DNA of 11,180 nt from Chloroflexota bacterium. GTDB lineage: Bacteria; Chloroflexota; Dehalococcoidia; Lucifugimonadales; UBA3495. Each line of letters begins with the position of its first letter. Positions within the stretch are counted from its first letter, which is position 1. The notes under the pieces are model-generated. The model worked only from the letters and a program-made list of their open reading frames with translations. It did not search any database and was not told the origin of the DNA. This document shows positions 1 to 5,467 of the stretch, one piece after another. Position numbers and translations under genes: made by a program. The stretch spans positions 1 through 11,180 of the forward strand of contig JADFPM010000063.1 in NCBI GenBank assembly GCA_022562335.1, given 5' to 3'.

Positions 1-381
1 GCTCCCCGGTCGCCTTTCGCCAAACTTCTTGATATCTATCCCGGCATCTCCCAAGACGGCGTGGGCAGCGCCTTCATGGAGATCCAAGAGATGCACCGCC
101 AGACCGCTGGTTATGTGCAAGGCGGCATCATCGTAGCCCTGGCCGACTTCGCTTTCGCCCGTGCGGTCCACTCTGTGTCTCAGCCGGGTCAACCAACCGT
201 GACCATAGAACTCAAGATGAATTTCATTTCCCCCGCCAAAGATGGAAAACTGACCGCCACCGCCAGAATACTAAGCCAGGGCCGCAGGATCGTGGTCGGC
301 GAGATGGAAGTCACCGGCGAAGACCAGGCCCTTATCGCCCGGGGCCTGGGCACTTTCATGTTGCTTCAACCAGGCTCATGA
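1..381 (+). CDS. PaaI-type hotdog thioesterase, 5' end cut off by the window
   Basis: The frame is open from base 1 to the TGA at 379-381 (126 residues visible) and begins APRSPFAKLL, which matches the usual start of the PaaI/YdiI hotdog fold ('PFAKLLGI'). I therefore treat it as a partial gene and do not use the internal GTG at 61 as a start. The central helix motif is present as GYVQGGIIVALADFAF, followed by the beta segments TVTIELKMNF and RRIVVGEMEV, ending in GTFMLL. Family members hydrolyse acyl-CoA thioesters in the cytoplasm. The common HGG of the active-site loop is QGG here, a variant found in some uncharacterised PaaI-like proteins, while the Asp of ALADFAF is kept. The substrate cannot be told from sequence. 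The gene ends about 100 bases before the Rrf2 promoter, so the two are probably separate transcription units. Confidence 0.8.
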   Translation, partial: APRSPFAKLLDIYPGISQDGVGSAFMEIQEMHRQTAGYVQGGIIVALADFAFARAVHSVSQPGQPTVTIELKMNFISPAKDGKLTATARILSQGRRIVVGEMEVTGEDQALIARGLGTFMLLQPGS

Positions 382-458
382 CCCAGGCTCTTGACCCAGG
401 CCCTTGGGCGCCCAGGGGCGACAACGTGTAACGGCCGTTTTCCCGTCCAGTCCAGCAG

Positions 459-481
459 TTGTCTGATAAGTCAATAGACAA
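459..481. promoter_or_regulatory. Dyad upstream of the Rrf2 promoter, possible operator
   Basis: TTGTC (459-463) and GACAA (477-481) are inverted repeats. Inside them TGA (464-466) and TCA (471-473) pair again around TAAG, giving an 8-bp interrupted dyad. It ends 3 bases before the -35 box of the Rrf2 gene. A dyad here suits a homodimeric regulator, and Rrf2 proteins often control their own genes, so this could be an autoregulatory site. It does not clearly match a published IscR, NsrR or CymR box, so the assignment is inference. Confidence 0.4.
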
Positions 482-483
482 TG

Positions 484-513
484 TTGGAAAAGGCCGCGGC
501 CCAATGCTATAAT
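484..513 (+). promoter_or_regulatory. Sigma-70-type promoter for the Rrf2 regulator
   Basis: TTGGAA (484-489) is followed after 18 nt by a perfect TATAAT (508-513). TG at 505-506, one base before the -10 box, makes an extended -10 element (TGCTATAAT). Transcription should start near 520, giving a leader of about 50 nt before the ATG at 571. Confidence 0.7.
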
Positions 514-570
514 CTCTAGGGCAAAGCCTGCGGGTTGAACTCCGCTTGTTGGAGTCCGGTGGAGGTGGTC

Positions 571-999
571 ATGAGAATCCCGATGAAAGTGGACTATGGG
601 GTTCGAGCGCTGATGGAGTTGGCCGCCGTCTACGGCGAGGGCCAGGTCCGGACTGCTGACATCGCCTACAGGCAAGGCATACCGGAAGCCTACCTAGACC
701 AGTTGATGACCACCCTAAATAAATTCGGCTTCGTCATCAGCCGCCGGGGGCCCCAGGGCGGGCACAAATTGGCCATGCCGCCTTCAGAGATAAACTTGGC
801 CATGGTCATGCGCACCCTGGATGGAAATACATCCCCGTTGGATTGCTTCATCAATCCGCAAGACTGCGCATTGTCCGAATCGTGCGCTCAACAGGAAGTT
901 TGGAAGTCCGTGGAGGACGCCGTCCAGGAAGTATTGAGCAACATCACTCTGGCCGACCTTTCCCTGCGCCAGAAGTACCTGGCCGGGTCACGGGTCTAA
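571..999 (+). CDS. Rrf2-family transcriptional regulator, probably iron-sulfur sensing
   Basis: This 142-residue winged-helix protein is of normal length for Rrf2/IscR regulators. The start MRIPMKVDYGVRALMEL fits the family's N-terminal helix, and GGAGGT at 561-566 lies 4 bases upstream of the ATG; an in-frame upstream start at 535 has no such site. The wing motif SRRGPQGGHKL is at residues 57-67. Cysteines at 92, 99 and 105 (C-x6-C-x5-C) sit almost exactly where IscR has its [2Fe-2S] ligands (C92, C98, C104), so a cluster is likely; cysteine-free members such as CymR lack this. The protein is expected to bind DNA as a homodimer and respond to iron-sulfur, redox or NO status. Its targets are unknown; the dyad just upstream suggests autoregulation. 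The neighbouring flavoprotein gene is convergent, not co-transcribed. Confidence 0.9.
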   Translation: MRIPMKVDYGVRALMELAAVYGEGQVRTADIAYRQGIPEAYLDQLMTTLNKFGFVISRRGPQGGHKLAMPPSEINLAMVMRTLDGNTSPLDCFINPQDCALSESCAQQEVWKSVEDAVQEVLSNITLADLSLRQKYLAGSRV

Positions 1000-1027
1000 A
1001 TCCCCTTCCTCTTCCCCTTTTATCAGC

Positions 1028-1118
1028 CACCGGCTTAACCGCATTCCGATTCGTCCGGGCGCCAGCAGGCCAATGCCCTTTGCTGACCGCCGCTTTCCCC
1101 TGCCCCAGAAAGCCGGTG
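1028..1118. repeat. 9-bp inverted repeat in the convergent intergenic region
   Basis: CACCGGCTT (1028-1036) and AAGCCGGTG (1110-1118) are perfect inverted copies 73 bases apart, between the convergent ends of the Rrf2 gene and the flavoprotein gene. Neither arm is followed by a T run, so it is not a standard intrinsic terminator. The 127-base gap shows nothing else that I can support. Confidence 0.3.
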
Positions 1119-1126
1119 TATGGGTC

Positions 1127-2623
1127 CTAGGCCCAGGGCTTCTCTGCGGCGGCATTACGGCCGGAGATCCGGCCGAATGACAGGCATTCCCCTATGTTGC
1201 CGGTCCCCTGGTATAGATAGCTAAACATGGAACCCAGTTCCCCAGCGCTGTACAGCCTGGGCAGAGGCGTTCCGTCGGGGCGAACGACCTGGGCCTTTTC
1301 GTTCCGCCTGGGGCCGCCTTGGGTGTTGAGCATCGAGGGAGATAGCTCAACGGCATAGAATGGGGGTTGGCTCAAAGGCGCCAGCATCTTGGTCCGGCCA
1401 AAGTCCCGGTCCTCCTCCCCCTGGCAGTGACCGTTCCAGCGCTCGACGCTTCCTTCCAGGTTGGTGGCGTCCACGCCTATGATCCGGGCCAGTTCCGGAA
1501 TGGTGTCCGCCGTCTTGATCCAGCCTCTGGACAGTTCCGCCCGGTTATCGTCGCTCCAATCGTACCTATCGACAATCGGATTCCAGGCGTGGCTGGGTTC
1601 CTTGTCGTAGATGGGACCCGAGGAGAACAGGGTGTGGTCCACGATCATGAACATGGGACAGGGCACGGACATCGGTCCCCAACGGCCGGAGACCTTTATC
1701 TTTCCATGGGAGGTCTTGTATTTCTCATCGCCAAACCGTTCCCCTTCGGGCCCGACCACTATCATCCCGCCGGGCATCTCCTTGGAGAAATGCAGGGCGA
1801 TCATGGAAAACGTGGTCCGGTATTCGGGGACCTTCAAGCCCATTGAAGGGCCGGCAAAGTTGTTCATATGCCACAGGTCTGCCCCCACTTCCATCCCCAT
1901 CCGGACCCCGTCTCCTTCGTTGTACGGCGTGCCGGTAGTGTAGCAATAGGGTATCCCCGGCAGGTAATTCCGGATCATTTCTTGGTTGTTCTCGAATCCT
2001 CCGCAGGTCAAGATCACCGCCCGTTTGGCTTTCACGTAAACGGGCTTGCCGTTCTGCTCCGCTTTGACCCCCAGTATTTCCCTGGTGAGCGGGTTTTGGA
2101 TCAGCTGCTTTCCCGGGGTTTCGTACAAGACCGGGATATCTCTCTCTTTGACCACCCGTTCAAACAATTTCCAGGTCCCCGAGTACCCCACCGTGTCACC
2201 ATGGTGGTACTTGTGAACGCTATTGGCGCCCGGCAGATCGGGAAATTCGATGCCCACCGGTTGATGCTGGTGCTCTTGAGGGTCGCCCCCGATGCTCCTA
2301 ACCCAGTCATTGTTTTTGGCGCCCTCTTCGGCCCATACCCGGATCATCTCATCAGGAACAGTGTAAGGCCCGGCCATGGCTTTGAAGTAGGCGATGGCGT
2401 CATCGACGGGCGCGGCGTTGAGGTACCCCTGTCCGGCCACCCGGGTGTTGCCCCCTTCCTGTCCTTCGGGGGCTTTTTCCAACATCAGAACGGAGACCAT
2501 CGCATCCTGAGCAGTGATCGCCGCCGCCGCGCCGGCCGCGCCGAAGCCGACGATCACCACATCGGCTTCATGGTCCCATCGATCGGGAATCCATGCGTCC
2601 GGGGATTGGTTTTGAAGCGCCAT
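1127..2623 (-). CDS. FAD-dependent reductase/dehydrogenase of the fumarate reductase-ketosteroid dehydrogenase family
   Basis: The 498-residue protein has the FAD_binding_2 architecture. The Rossmann signature VIVGFGAAGAAA (G26, G28, G31) is followed by an acidic ribose-binding residue (E49 in LMLEKAP) and GGNTRVAGQG (57-66), the usual second FAD contact. ILTCGGFENN (204-213) and the C-terminal YSAGELGSMF with YQGTGNIG (458-478) complete the FAD domain. Y471 and G475 have the spacing of the Tyr/Gly pair of 3-ketosteroid delta1-dehydrogenases, but I cannot align the rest well enough to claim that activity. Family members reduce or oxidise activated C-C bonds (fumarate, urocanate, ketosteroids). 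No signal peptide, heme or FMN domain is visible, so it is probably cytoplasmic and uses a separate electron partner. The ATG at 2623 has an AAGAGG site 4 bases upstream. It stands alone on its strand; the substrate is unknown. Confidence 0.88.
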   Translation of the reverse strand: MALQNQSPDAWIPDRWDHEADVVIVGFGAAGAAAAITAQDAMVSVLMLEKAPEGQEGGNTRVAGQGYLNAAPVDDAIAYFKAMAGPYTVPDEMIRVWAEEGAKNNDWVRSIGGDPQEHQHQPVGIEFPDLPGANSVHKYHHGDTVGYSGTWKLFERVVKERDIPVLYETPGKQLIQNPLTREILGVKAEQNGKPVYVKAKRAVILTCGGFENNQEMIRNYLPGIPYCYTTGTPYNEGDGVRMGMEVGADLWHMNNFAGPSMGLKVPEYRTTFSMIALHFSKEMPGGMIVVGPEGERFGDEKYKTSHGKIKVSGRWGPMSVPCPMFMIVDHTLFSSGPIYDKEPSHAWNPIVDRYDWSDDNRAELSRGWIKTADTIPELARIIGVDATNLEGSVERWNGHCQGEEDRDFGRTKMLAPLSQPPFYAVELSPSMLNTQGGPRRNEKAQVVRPDGTPLPRLYSAGELGSMFSYLYQGTGNIGECLSFGRISGRNAAAEKPWA

Positions 2624-2806
2624 TTTGCCTCTTTACCGGTATAGATCTTATCTGTGATTCGCAAACACGGTGATCCTGCGCCTGGAGCGGCGCCGGATTT
2701 ACCCCGCGCCAGGATACCACGGATGAAGACACCCTCGCCGCGAAATTTTCATTTCAGCATGTTCCGCAAATCACTGAATGCAAGGTCGAAAACCGGCGTC
2801 CCGGTG

Positions 2807-2833
2807 TTGGCTTTAAAGGCACGGCGGTATAAT
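2807..2833 (+). promoter_or_regulatory. Possible upstream promoter P1 of the moeB leader
   Basis: A perfect TATAAT (2828-2833) lies 15 nt after TTGGCT (2807-2812). The -10 box is excellent but the spacer is short, so activity is uncertain. It would start transcription near 2840, about 50 nt upstream of the second candidate. The rest of 2624-2806 shows nothing I can assign. Confidence 0.35.
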
Positions 2834-2858
2834 GGCCCTCAGCCATACCCCATTACGG

Positions 2859-2887
2859 TTGACAACTTCCTATGCCGGGACTAGACT
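2859..2887 (+). promoter_or_regulatory. Main promoter candidate P2 of the moeB leader
   Basis: A consensus -35 box TTGACA (2859-2864) is followed by a 17-nt spacer and TAGACT (2882-2887, 4 of 6 bases). Predicted transcription start is about 2894. The transcript would run first through the structured leader and terminator that end at 3026, so this promoter would serve moeB only if the terminator is read through. Confidence 0.6.
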
Positions 2888-2893
2888 CGAAAT

Positions 2894-3026
2894 ACTAATG
2901 TCGTTCATCAGATTCCAGCCAACCTGCGCGTGTACCTGTCTCCCCACATAGGGAGCGGGCTAACACACTAGGAACCAAGCCTGCGCCCGTCCGGGGGAAT
3001 CCCTTGCGGGAAGCGCGGGTTTTTTT
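2894..3026 (+). ncRNA. Structured leader or small RNA upstream of moeB, attenuator-like
   Basis: From the predicted start to the T run, this stretch has no credible ORF but several good helices. CTCCC (2940-2944) pairs with GGGAG (2951-2955) around CACATA. GTGT (2930-2933) can pair with ACAC near 2963-2968. CGGGC (2956-2960) pairs perfectly with GCCCG (2985-2989). That last helix uses part of the 5' arm of the terminator (2980-2989), so the two are mutually exclusive, the layout of an antiterminator/terminator switch. CCTGCGC occurs twice (2923-2929 and 2980-2986), and either copy could pair with the terminator's 3' arm. I checked by eye for SAM-I, TPP, T-box, SRP and fluoride motifs and found no match. 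It could equally be a free-standing terminated small RNA. Function not assigned. Confidence 0.45.
2980..3026 (+). terminator. Intrinsic terminator upstream of moeB
   Basis: CCTGCGC (2980-2986) pairs with GCGCGGG (3013-3019) through 7 pairs, one of them a G-U wobble. The enclosed bases fold further: CCG (2987-2989) with CGG (3007-3009), and GGGGG (2993-2997) with CCCTT (3001-3005). Seven T residues follow at 3020-3026. This is the best terminator in the window. It lies 118 bases before the moeB start and points toward it; no clear promoter lies between, which favours attenuation over simple termination. Confidence 0.85.
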
Positions 3027-3144
3027 ATGGGATTTTGATCAGTCAGCATGAACCGCGATGGCCGATGATCCAAGGCCGGCGGTTCCCGATGTTTTTGATG
3101 CGACCAAGGTATCGCCAAAGGGTGACTTAGGAGGAACAGTTAAC

Positions 3145-3987
3145 ATGGCCGAGCAACCCATCAAATTAACACCAGAGCAAGTCAAACGGTATAGCCGCCA
3201 CATCATCATGGGAGACGTGGGCAGCAATGGCCAGCGGAAATTGATGGGGGCCAAGGCCCTTATCGTGGGCGCCGGCGGCCTGGGTTCTCCGTCTGCCATC
3301 TACCTGGCCCTGGCAGGAGTGGGCACCATCGGCATCGTGGACTTCGATGTTGTGGAGATCTCCAACCTGCAGCGCCAGATCTTGCACCACACCGCCGACA
3401 TCGGCCGGCCGAAGCTGGAATCCGCCAGAGACAATATCAACGCCTACAACCCCGACGTCAACGTGGTGATGCACAGCGAAAGGCTTGAGTCGAGCAACGC
3501 CATGGGCATCCTCAGCCAATACGACCTGGTGATAAACGGGGCGGACAACTTCGCCACCCGTTACCTGGTCAATGACGCCGCCTATCTTGCGGGCATACCC
3601 CTGGTGGACGGCAGTATTTTGATCTTCGACGGTCAGGCCACCGTCTTTATCCCAGGCCAAGGTTGCTACCGGTGCCTGTTCCCATCGCCACCCCCTCCTG
3701 GAATGGTCCCAAATTGCGCCGAAGCCGGCGTTTTGGGAGCCCTCACCGGTTTGGTGGGCAGTATCCAGGCCACCGAGGCGCTGAAGTTGATTTTGGGCAT
3801 CGGCGAGAGCCTGAGCTCCCGGCTGCTGCTCATCGACGCGTTGAGCATGAATTTCCGTGAGGTGAAACTCAAGAGAAACCCGGCGTGCCCGTTGTGCGGC
3901 GACAACCCCACGGTGACCGAGCTCATCGATTACGAGATATTCTGCGGATTGGCGGAGCCCCAGGCAGCCGGGGTAGGTTCAGACTAG
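3145..3987 (+). CDS. moeB: MoeB/ThiF-type E1-like sulfur-carrier adenylyltransferase
   Basis: The 280-residue protein adenylates the C-terminal Gly-Gly of a ubiquitin-like sulfur carrier (MoaD, ThiS or CysO type). It opens with LTPEQVKRYSRHIIM, typical for MoeB. It has the nucleotide loop GAGGLGSP (42-49), the arginine of SNLQRQ (R77), Lys90, GADN (132-135), zinc cysteines C174/C177 (CYRC) and C248/C251 (CPLC), and C191 in NCAEAGV at the E. coli MoeB active-site position. There is no C-terminal rhodanese domain, so sulfur must come from another donor. I chose the ATG at 3145 because AGGAGG (3129-3134) precedes it by 10 bases and family homology begins there; an in-frame ATG at 3058 would add 29 residues without a good ribosome site. 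The cysM gene downstream suggests the carrier partner serves cysteine synthesis rather than, or besides, molybdopterin. Confidence 0.87.
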   Translation: MAEQPIKLTPEQVKRYSRHIIMGDVGSNGQRKLMGAKALIVGAGGLGSPSAIYLALAGVGTIGIVDFDVVEISNLQRQILHHTADIGRPKLESARDNINAYNPDVNVVMHSERLESSNAMGILSQYDLVINGADNFATRYLVNDAAYLAGIPLVDGSILIFDGQATVFIPGQGCYRCLFPSPPPPGMVPNCAEAGVLGALTGLVGSIQATEALKLILGIGESLSSRLLLIDALSMNFREVKLKRNPACPLCGDNPTVTELIDYEIFCGLAEPQAAGVGSD

Positions 3988-4076
3988 CACCGGCTCTGGT
4001 GGGTGCACCGTTCCCTGCGGACGCCCCGTCCCCCAGCGGACACTCTTAACGAGAGGTTGGGACCGGGCTGGCCGCA

Positions 4077-4114
4077 GGCCTTTACGCCGTCACCGGCATC
4101 GAAGCCGTAAGGCC
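4077..4114 (+). promoter_or_regulatory. Hairpin in the moeB-cysM spacer
   Basis: GGCCTTTACG (4077-4086) pairs with CGTAAGGCC (4106-4114), nine pairs with one bulged T and a 19-nt loop. No T run follows. It lies in the 219-base spacer between moeB and cysM, which holds no plausible small gene; in particular no Gly-Gly-ending carrier protein is encoded there on the plus strand. Confidence 0.35.
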
Positions 4115-4157
4115 GAAGATTCCGGAATGGATCGGATATTTGAAAATTACTTGGACT

Positions 4158-4176
4158 CGCGTCCCCCGGGGACGCG
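4158..4176 (+). promoter_or_regulatory. GC-rich perfect hairpin in the cysM leader
   Basis: CGCGTCCC (4158-4165) and GGGACGCG (4169-4176) form a perfect 8-bp stem with a CCG loop. It ends 30 bases before the cysM ATG and has no T run after it, so it is unlikely to be an intrinsic terminator. It may act on translation, RNA stability or processing between moeB and cysM. Confidence 0.4.
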
Positions 4177-4206
4177 TCAACCTTTGGTGAGTATATACAC
4201 TGAATC

Positions 4207-5157
4207 ATGGTGACAAGGCTGGCTTATAAAGGAATCCTGGCGGCCATCGGCAACACCCCCATGGTGGAACTACAGCGCATGAGCCCCAAGCCGGGCGTGC
4301 GCATCTTCGCCAAGTTGGAAGGTCAGAACCCCACCGGCAGCGTGAAAGACCGCATCGCGCTGAAAATGATCGACCAGGCTGAACGCGACGGGGAAATCAG
4401 CGCCAACCGGACCATCCTGGAGCCTACCAGCGGGAACACCGGAATCTCATTGGCCATGGTGGGAAGGTTAAAGGGCTACAAAGTGGCCGTGGTGATGCCG
4501 GAAAACGTCAGCGTAGAGCGGGCCCAGTTGCTGCAGGCCTACGGCGCCGAAATCTTCAATTCCGACGGGACATTGGGCACCAATGGCGCCATCGTGGTGG
4601 CCCAGGAAATGGTCGAAAAGCACCCCGATGACTACTTCATGCCCTACCAATACGGCAACGAAGGCAATCCCGGGGCCCACTACGAAACCACCGGACAAGA
4701 GATCGTTGAAACCCTGCCCGACACCACCATGTTCGTGGCCGGCCTGGGCACCGGTGGAACCCTGATGGGCGTAGGGCGTCGATTGAAAGAGCACAATCCG
4801 GCAATCAAGATCGTGGCGGTGGCGCCGGAGCCCGATGATTTCATCTCCGGACTGCGGGACCTGGACCAAGGATTCATACCACCCATCCTGGACCTGAGCA
4901 TGCTGGATTCCAGGATGCTGGTCAGCAGTCTGGATGCCTTCCGGACCACCAAGGAATTGCTGCTCCAAGAAGGTATATTCGCCGGCATCTCCTCGGGTTC
5001 GGTGGTGTACGCTGCCTTGCGCCAGGCGGAAAGAATGGAAGAAGGCAACATCGTCTGCCTCTTGGCCGACGGGGGGTGGAAATACCTCAGCACCAGCCTT
5101 TGGACCAAGGACTACGAAGAGCTGGCCAAGGAGTCCAAGGGGAAGATTTGGTGGTAA
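4207..5157 (+). CDS. cysM: CysM-type cysteine synthase, probably O-phosphoserine/CysO-thiocarboxylate dependent
   Basis: This 316-residue PLP enzyme belongs to the CysK/CysM fold-II family and resembles Mycobacterium tuberculosis CysM along its whole length as I remember that sequence. The PLP lysine is K47 (NPTGSVKDR), the substrate loop is PTSGNTG (73-79) and the phosphate loop is GLGTGGT (179-185). R217 in GLRDLDQGF aligns with Arg220 of the mycobacterial enzyme, the residue known to select O-phosphoserine over O-acetylserine. The C-terminus (GWKYLST ... KGKIWW) matches the mycobacterial tail that folds over the active site. The likely reaction is O-phosphoserine plus CysO thiocarboxylate giving a CysO-cysteine adduct; the MoeB next door would activate the carrier. 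ATG at 4207 has no strong Shine-Dalgarno (weak GGTGAG at 4186-4191), which is odd against its neighbours. Plain O-acetylserine use with sulfide remains possible. Confidence 0.85.
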   Translation: MVTRLAYKGILAAIGNTPMVELQRMSPKPGVRIFAKLEGQNPTGSVKDRIALKMIDQAERDGEISANRTILEPTSGNTGISLAMVGRLKGYKVAVVMPENVSVERAQLLQAYGAEIFNSDGTLGTNGAIVVAQEMVEKHPDDYFMPYQYGNEGNPGAHYETTGQEIVETLPDTTMFVAGLGTGGTLMGVGRRLKEHNPAIKIVAVAPEPDDFISGLRDLDQGFIPPILDLSMLDSRMLVSSLDAFRTTKELLLQEGIFAGISSGSVVYAALRQAERMEEGNIVCLLADGGWKYLSTSLWTKDYEELAKESKGKIWW

Positions 5158-5224
5158 AGACCTGGCCGTAGCGATTTGGCCGTTCACATTTGGTGGTGGC
5201 GGCCATTTGACGTCACCCAAGAGT

Positions 5225-5300
5225 CAACCCCCTTCCGCTCCCCGGTTCCCCCCAACCCGGTTTCTCCCTCCCCATCTCTTTCTCCCCCGCCACCCCAGCC
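5225..5300 (+). other. C-rich, G-poor tract, possible Rho-utilisation region
   Basis: By hand count about 60% of these 76 bases are C and about 9% are G, unlike the surrounding DNA. The tract follows cysM and precedes the nusA promoter. C-rich, G-poor unstructured RNA is the hallmark of rut sites, so it may end cysM transcripts by Rho. No T-run terminator is seen in 5158-5335; a weak TGGCCG/CGGCCA stem (5177-5205) is the only other structure. Confidence 0.35.
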
Positions 5301-5335
5301 AACGCGGGCCCATGCCTGGAACTAGGCGTGAACAC

Positions 5336-5364
5336 TTGAAACCGCCCAGCCGCGATGCTATACT
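5336..5364 (+). promoter_or_regulatory. Sigma-70-type promoter of the nusA-truB operon
   Basis: TTGAAA (5336-5341), a 17-nt spacer and TATACT (5359-5364), with TG at 5356-5357 forming an extended -10 (TGCTATACT). Start of transcription is expected near 5371, leaving a leader of about 97 nt before nusA. The -10 region closely resembles that of the Rrf2 gene. Confidence 0.75.
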
Positions 5365-5388
5365 GGCGTCAAATAGTCCCTCTCATTT

Positions 5389-5411
5389 GAAAGCGGGTTC
5401 CACCCGCTTTC
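5389..5411 (+). promoter_or_regulatory. Perfect hairpin in the nusA leader, possible attenuator
   Basis: GAAAGCGGG (5389-5397) and CCCGCTTTC (5403-5411) form a 9-bp perfect stem with a TTCCA loop, starting about 18 nt after the predicted transcription start. TTGCTG follows, too short of T for a strong terminator but suitable for a pause. NusA acts at such hairpins, so feedback on its own operon is a reasonable but unproven idea. Confidence 0.5.
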
Positions 5412-5467
5412 TTGCTGTAAAGAAACAAGGCCAGGCTGGAACGGGCTTGGCCGAAGGGTGCATCGCA

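Noticed and set aside
1028..1118. Inverted repeat as a bidirectional terminator
   Set aside because: The 73-base loop is long and neither arm is followed by a T run.
1868..2644. Plus-strand open frame of 258 codons opposite the flavoprotein
   Set aside because: No domain recognised; the minus-strand protein has a full FAD-binding family pattern.
2654..2884. 76-codon plus-strand frame before moeB
   Set aside because: It runs through both promoter candidates, has no ribosome site, and does not look like a CysO or ThiS carrier (no Gly-Gly end).
2894..3026. Leader as 6S RNA, SRP RNA or a Cys T-box
   Set aside because: No long closing helix joining the 5' and 3' ends, no GGAAGGAAGCAGCC-like SRP core, and no good match to the T-box UGGNACCGCG element.
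3048..3068. Six-codon ORF (MNRDGR) between terminator and moeB
   Set aside because: No ribosome site and no cysteine or methionine run that would suggest a leader peptide; probably chance.
3058..3144. 29-residue N-terminal extension of MoeB from the ATG at 3058
   Set aside because: No Shine-Dalgarno before 3058; AGGAGG lies inside the extension, correctly placed for the ATG at 3145, where family similarity begins.
3984..4208. Minus-strand 74-codon frame in the moeB-cysM spacer as a missing carrier gene
   Set aside because: Wrong strand, no Gly-Gly terminus and no ubiquitin-fold pattern.
4934..5467. 178-codon upstream extension of the nusA frame
   Set aside because: It overlaps cysM out of phase and crosses the nusA promoter; NusA homology starts at MKSDFL.
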